A stretch of 64,000 nucleotides of DNA from Eutreptiella sp. 'Long Island Sound 2002' (lineage: Eukaryota > Euglenozoa > Euglenophyceae > Eutreptiales > Eutreptiaceae): assembly GCA_964036045.1 (NCBI GenBank), contig OZ038378.1, positions 147,303,611-147,367,610 on the forward strand, in the 5' to 3' direction. Shown one piece after another: positions 59,758 through 64,000 of the stretch; the stretch's first letter is position 1, and every line of letters begins with the position of its first letter. The position numbers and the translations under genes were made by a program. The notes beneath the pieces were generated by a model that worked only from the letters and a program-made list of their open reading frames with translations, had not been told where the DNA came from and ran no database searches.

Positions 59758-62487
59758 GGGTTCTCACTTAGTCCCCTCCCAGAGGGTTCTCCTTGAGTCC
59801 CCTCCGTGAGGGATCTCACTGAGTCCCCTCCCTGAGGGTTCTCACTGAGTCCCCTCCCTGAGGGTTCTCCTTGACCCCCCTCCCTCAGGGTTCTCACAGA
59901 GTCCCCGCCCTGAGGGTTCTCACTGAGTCCCCTCCCTGAGGGTTCTCACTGACTCCCCTCCCTGAGCGTCCTCACTGATCCCACTCCCTGAGGGTTCTCA
60001 CTGAGTCCCCTCCCTGAGTGTTCTCACTGAGTCCCCTCCCTGAGGGTTCTCACTGAGTCCCCTCCCTGAGGCTTCTCACCGAGTCCGCTCCCTGAGGCAT
60101 CTCACTGAGTTCCCTCCTTGAGGGTTCTCACTGAGTCCCCTCCCTGAGGGTTCTCACTGAGTACCCTCCCTGAGGGTTCTCACTGAGTCCCCTCCCTGAG
60201 GGTTCTCACTGAGTCCCCTCCCTGAGGGTTCTCACTGAGTCCCCTCCCTGAGGGTTCTCAGTGAGTCCCCTCCCAGAGCGTTCTCACTGAGTCCACTCCC
60301 TGAGGGTTCTCACTGAGTCTGCTCCGTGAGGCATCTCGCTGAGTCCCCTCCCTGAGGGTTCTCACTGAGTCCCCTCCCTGAGGGTTCTCACAGAGTCCCC
60401 TCCCTGAGGGTTCTCACTGAGTCCCCTCCCTGAGGGTTCTCACTGAGTCCCCGCCCTGAGGGTTCTCACTGAGTTCCCTCCCTGAGGGTTCTCACTGAGT
60501 CCCCTCCCTGAGGGCTCTCACTGAGTCCCCACCCTGAGGGTTCTCACTGAGTCCCCGCCCTGAGGGTTATCATTGAGTCCCCTCCCTGAGGGTTCTCAGT
60601 GAGTCCCCTCCCAGAGGGTTCTCCTTGAGTCCCCGCCCTGAGGGTTCTCACTGAGTTCCCTCCCTGAGGGTTCTCACTGAGTCCCCTCCCTGAGGGCTCT
60701 CACTGAGTCCCCACCCTGAGGGTTCTCACTGAGTCCCCGCCCTGAGGGTTATCATTGAGTCCCCTCCCTGAGGGTTCTCAGTGAGTCCCCTCCCAGAGGG
60801 TTCTCCTTGAGTCCCCGCCCTGAGGGTTCTCACTGAGTCCCCTCCCTGAGGGTTCTCACTGAGTCCCCGCCCTGAGGGTTCTCACCGAGTCCCCGCGCTG
60901 AGGGTTCTCACTGAATCCCCTCCCTCAGGGTTCCCACTGAGTCCCCTCCCTGAGGGTTCTCACTCAGTCCCCTCCCTGAGGGTTCTCACTGAGTCCCCGC
61001 CCTGAGGGTTCTCACTGAGTCCCCGCCCTGATGGTTATCATTGAGTCCCCTCCCTGAGGGTTCTCCTTGAGTCCCCGCCCTGAGGGTTCTCACTGAGTCC
61101 CCTCCCTGAGGCTTCTCACTGAGTCTCCGCCCTGAGGGTTCTCACTAAGTCCCCGCCCTGAGGGTTCTCACTGAGTCCCCGCCCTGAGGGTTCTCAGTGA
61201 GTCCCCGCCCTGAGGGTTCTCAGTGAGTTCCCTCCCTGAGGGTTCTCACTGAGTCCCCTCCCTGAGGGTTCTCACTGAGTCCCCTCCCTCAGGGTTCTCA
61301 CTGAGTCCCCTCCCCGAGGGTTCTCACTGAGTCCCCTCCCTGAGGGTTCTCACTGAGTCCCCGCCCTGAGGGTTCTCAGTGAGTTCCCTCCCTGAGCGTT
61401 CTCACTGAGTCCCCTCCCTGAGGGTTCTCCCTGAGTCCCCGCCCTGAGGGTTCTCACTGAGTCCCCTCCCCGAGGGTTCTCACTGAGTCCCCGCCCTGAG
61501 GGTTCTCACTGAATCCCCGCCCTGAGGGTTCTCACTGAGTCCCCTCCCTCAGGGTTCTCACTGAGTCCCCTCGCGGAGGGTTCTCACTGAGTCCCCTCCC
61601 CGAGGGTTCTCACTGAGTCCCCTCCCTGAGGGTTCTCAGTGAGTCCCCGCCCTGAGGGTTCTCACTGAGTCCCCGCCCTGAGGGTTCTCACTGAGTCCCC
61701 TCCCTCAGGGTTCTCACTGAGTCCCCTCGCTGAGGGTTCTCACTGAGTCCCCTCCCCGAGGGTTCTCACTGAGTCCCCTCCCTGAGGGTTCTCAGTGAGT
61801 CCCCGCCCTGAGGGTTCTCACTGAGTCCCCTCGCTGAGGGTTCTCACTGAGTCCCCTCCCTAAGGGTTCTCAGTGAGTCCCCGCCCTGAGGGTTCTCAGT
61901 GAGTTCCCTCCCTGAGGGTTCTCACTGAGTCCCCTCCCTGAGGGTTCTCACTGAGTCCCCGCCCTGAGGGTTCTCACTGAGTCCCCTCCCCGAGGGTTCT
62001 CACTGAGTCCCCTCCCTGAGGGTTCTCACTGAGTCCCCGCCCTGAGGGTTCTCACTGAGTCCCCTCCCTCAGGGTTCTCACTGAGTCCCCTCCCCGAGGG
62101 TTCTCACTGAGTCCCCTCCCTGAGGGTTCTCACTGAGTCCCCGCCCTGAGGGTTCTCACTGAGTCCCCTCCCTCAGGGTTCTCACTGAGTCCCCTCGCTG
62201 AGGGTTCTCACTGAGTCCCCTCCCTGAGTGTTCTCACTGAGTCCCCCCCCTGAGGGTTCTCACTGAGTCCCCTCCCTGAGGCTTCTCACCGAGTCCGCTC
62301 CCTGAGGCATCTCACTGAGTCCCCTCCCTGAGGGTTCTCACTGAGTCCCCTCCCTGAGGGTTCTCGCTGAGTCCCCTCCCTGAGGGTTCTCACTGACTCC
62401 CCTCCCTGAGGGTTCTCAGTGAGTCCCCTCCCAGAGCGTTCTCACTGAGTCCACTCCCTGAGGGTTCTCACTGAGTCCCCTCCCTGA

Positions 62488-62514
62488 GGGTTGCTACCTA
62501 ATCCCGCTCCCTGA
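62488..62514 (+). repeat. 27-bp unit (GGGTTGCTACCTAATCCCGC), copy 1
   Basis: The middle of the unit is changed from TTCTCACTGAGTCCCC to TTGCTACCTAATCCCGC, with one extra base. The two following units carry GAGGCTTC with GAGTCCGCTCCGTGAG and GGCATCTCGCTGAG. Confidence 0.9.
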
Positions 62515-62982
62515 GGCTTCTCACTGAGTCCGCTCCGTGAGGCATCTCGCTGAGTCCCCTCCCTGAGGGTTCTCACTGAGTCCCCTCCCTGAGGGTTCTC
62601 ACTGAGTCCCCTCCCTGAGGGTTCTCACTGAGTCCCCTCCCTGAGGGTTCTCACTGAGTCCCCGCCCTGAGGGTTCTCACTGAGTTCCCTCCCTGAGGGT
62701 TCTCACTGAGTCCCCTCCCTGAGGGCTCTCACTGAGTCCCCGCCCTGAGGGTTCTCACTGAGTCCCCGCCCTGAGGGTTATCATTGAGTCCCCTCCCTGA
62801 GGGTTCTCAGTGAGTCCCCTCCCAGAGGGTTCTCCTTGAGTCCCCGCCCTGAGGGTTCTCACTGAGTCCCCTCCCTGAGGGTTCTCACTGAGTCCCCGCC
62901 CTGAGGGTTCTCACTGAGTCCCCGCGCTGAGGGTTCTCACTGAGTCCCCTCCCTCAGGGTTCTCACTGAGTCCCCTCCCTGA

Positions 62983-63009
62983 GGGTTGCTACCTAATCCC
63001 GCTCCCTGA
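62983..63009 (+). repeat. 27-bp unit (GGGTTGCTACCTAATCCCGC), copy 2
   Basis: Same unit and same following context as at 62,488, 495 bp later (19 units plus one base). Confidence 0.9.
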
Positions 63010-63711
63010 GGCTTCTCACTGAGTCCGCTCCGTGAGGCATCTCGCTGAGTCCCCTCCCTGAGGGTTCTCACTGAGTCCCCTCCCTGAGGGTTCTCACTGA
63101 GTCCCCGCCCTGAGGGTTCTCACTAAGTCCCCGCCCTGAGGGTTCTTACTGAGTCCCCGCCCTGAGGGTTCTCAGTGAGTCCCCGCCCTGAGGGTTCTCA
63201 CTGAGTCCCCTCCCTGAGGGTTCTCACTGAGTCCCCGCCCTGAGGGTTCTCACTGAGTCCCCGCCCTGAGGGTTCTCACTGAGTCCCCTCCCTCAGGGTT
63301 CTCACTGAGTCCCCTCCCCGAGGGTTCTCACTGAGTCCCCTCCCTGAGGGTTCTCACTGAGTCCCCGCCCTGAGGGTTCTCACTGAGTCCCCTCCCTCAG
63401 GGTTCTCACTGAGTCCCCTCGCTGAGGGTTCTCACTGAGTCCCCTCCCTGAGTGTTCTCACTGAGTCCCCCCCCTGAGGGTTCTCACTGAGTCCCCTCCC
63501 TGAGGCTTCTCACCGAGTCCGCTCCCTGAGGGTTCTCACTGAGTCCCCTCCCTGAGGGTTCTCACTGAGTCCCCTCCCTGAGGGTTCTCACTGAGTCCCC
63601 TCCCTGAGGGTTCTCACTGACTCCCCTCCCTGAGGGTTCTCAGTGAGTCCCCTCCCAGAGCGTTCTCACTGAGTCCACTCCCTGAGGGTTCTCACTGAGT
63701 CCCCTCCCTGA

Positions 63712-63738
63712 GGGTTGCTACCTAATCCCGCTCCCTGA
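63712..63738 (+). repeat. 27-bp unit (GGGTTGCTACCTAATCCCGC), copy 3
   Basis: Third copy, 729 bp after the second (28 units plus one base). The unequal spacings show that the block has been re-duplicated with different breakpoints. Confidence 0.9.
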
Positions 63739-64000
63739 GGCTTCTCACTGAGTCCGCTCCGTGAGGCATCTCGCTGAGTCCCCTCCCTGAGGGTTCTCAC
63801 TGAGTCCCCTCCCTGAGGGTTCTCACTGAGTCCCCTCCCTGAGGGTTCTCACTGAGTCCCCTCCCTGAGGGTTCTCACTGAGTCCCCGCCCTGAGGGTTC
63901 TCACTGAGTTCCCTCCCTGAGGGTTCTCACTGAGTCCCCTCCCTGAGGGCTCTCACTGAGTCCCCGCCCTGAGGGTTCTCACTGAGTCCCCGCCCTCAGG

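Larger units (their letters stand above)
1..64000 (+). repeat. 26-bp satellite array, about 2,460 tandem units, filling the window
   Basis: Every part of the window reads as head-to-tail copies of one 26-bp unit: GGGTTCTCACTGA then GTCCCCTCCCTGA. Composition of the consensus is A3 C10 G6 T7, with no CpG. GGGTTCT and CCTGAG are the most constant parts. Variation concentrates at unit positions 9-10 (CTC-NN-TGAG: AC, AA, AT, AG, TT), position 16-17 (TCCCC/TTCCC/TCTCC), position 20 (CCCCTCCC/CCCCGCCC) and position 6 (GGGTTC/GGGATC/GGGTTA). Unit starts fall at 1 mod 26 at the left end, and the phase elsewhere is fully accounted for by the odd-length units listed separately. There is no unique sequence and no boundary at either end, so the true array is longer. 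No protein-coding, rRNA or tRNA signal was seen. Function is unknown; a structural heterochromatic satellite is the likely class (inference). Confidence 0.98.
58434..64000 (+). repeat. Right domain: about 1.3-kb higher-order repeats with own marker units
   Basis: GAGGCTTCTCACCGAG followed by GAGTCCGCTCC and GGCATCTC occurs at 58,743, 60,068, 62,278 and 63,502. The offsets 1,325, 2,210 and 1,224 bp are 51, 85 and 47 units after correcting for odd-length units between them; in the last copy the unit after GAGTCCGCTCC is ordinary. The rearranged dimer occurs at 58,434 and 59,707 (1,273 bp). GGCATCTCGCTGAG recurs at about 59,005, 60,330, 62,540, 63,040 and 63,765. From 61.2 to 63.5 kb, CCCTCAGGG, CTCGCTGAG and CCCCGAGGG units alternate. 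The array runs out of the window at 64,000 still in register. Confidence 0.85.

Noticed and set aside
51992-59897. Minus-strand open frames of 61-78 codons as genes (51,992-52,177; 57,296-57,481; 57,582-57,767; 59,661-59,897; also 3,127-3,312)
   Set aside because: They are repeat by-products: GTG starts only, periodic translation of the satellite, opened by chance loss of the one TGA per unit, and equally satellite-like in all other frames.
1-64000. CRISPR array
   Set aside because: The 26-bp period is tempting, but the units abut with no spacers.
1-64000. tRNA or Pol III B-box signals from the repeated GGTTC
   Set aside because: The unit has GGTTCTCAC, which departs from the GGTTCGAATCC B-box, and no cloverleaf is formed.
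1-64000. Bacterial or plasmid iteron origin
   Set aside because: Iteron arrays are short and lie next to a replication gene. Here about 2,460 units with kilobase higher-order repeats and no gene fit a eukaryotic satellite.

Overview
The whole 64-kb window is one uninterrupted tandem array of a 26-bp satellite (minisatellite-type) unit, about 2,460 copies, entering at base 1 and leaving at base 64,000. On the + strand the consensus unit is GGGTTCTCACTGA followed by GTCCCCTCCCTGA (16 of 26 G+C, 17 of 26 pyrimidine, no CpG in the consensus). I see no gene, RNA gene, transposon, CRISPR array or unique-sequence island. An array of this size and uniformity, with nested kilobase-scale duplications, points to constitutive heterochromatin or a subtelomeric/pericentromeric block of a large eukaryotic genome, probably resolved by long-read assembly. 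The species cannot be named from the sequence; a vertebrate is only a guess.

Layout. 1-6,300: a left domain rich in CTCAATGAG units and nearly free of CpG, built of 1.22-kb and 1.20-kb duplications. 6,301-13,200: CTCACTGAG units dominate, CCCCGCCC (CpG) units appear in quantity, and GGGATCTC units cluster at 6.8-8.6 kb. 13,201-20,150: nested duplications with offsets of 1,040, 1,092 and 3,484 bp. 20,151-26,069: a more irregular stretch with most of the short deletions. 26,070-32,300: three copies of a 2.0-2.3-kb higher-order repeat. 32,301-39,255: repeats with offsets of about 1.0 and 1.4 kb. 39,315-39,619: the only segment in the opposite orientation. 40,038-58,433: multi-copy higher-order repeats (312, about 1,500, 1,871 and 1,430 bp). 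58,434-64,000: a right domain with its own marker units (a 51-bp rearranged dimer and a 27-bp GCTACCTAAT unit).

The array is very uniform in length. I located 17 length-changing events (16 single units of 23, 24, 25 or 27 bp, counting two rearranged dimers as one event each, plus the inverted insertion). Summing them reproduces the repeat phase at every checkpoint I tested across the window, so few or no net indels were missed.

The most distinctive object is the 305-bp inverted block at 39,315-39,619. It is a reverse-complement copy (3 mismatches) of 39,733-40,037, which lies 113 bp downstream, and it is flanked by a 3-bp CAC duplication. Its left junction makes a palindrome with perfect 58-nt arms. 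This looks like a recorded template-switch or fold-back event during replication of the satellite. The minus-strand open frames of 61-78 codons are by-products of the repeat: all begin at GTG and arise where the one TGA per unit has mutated.
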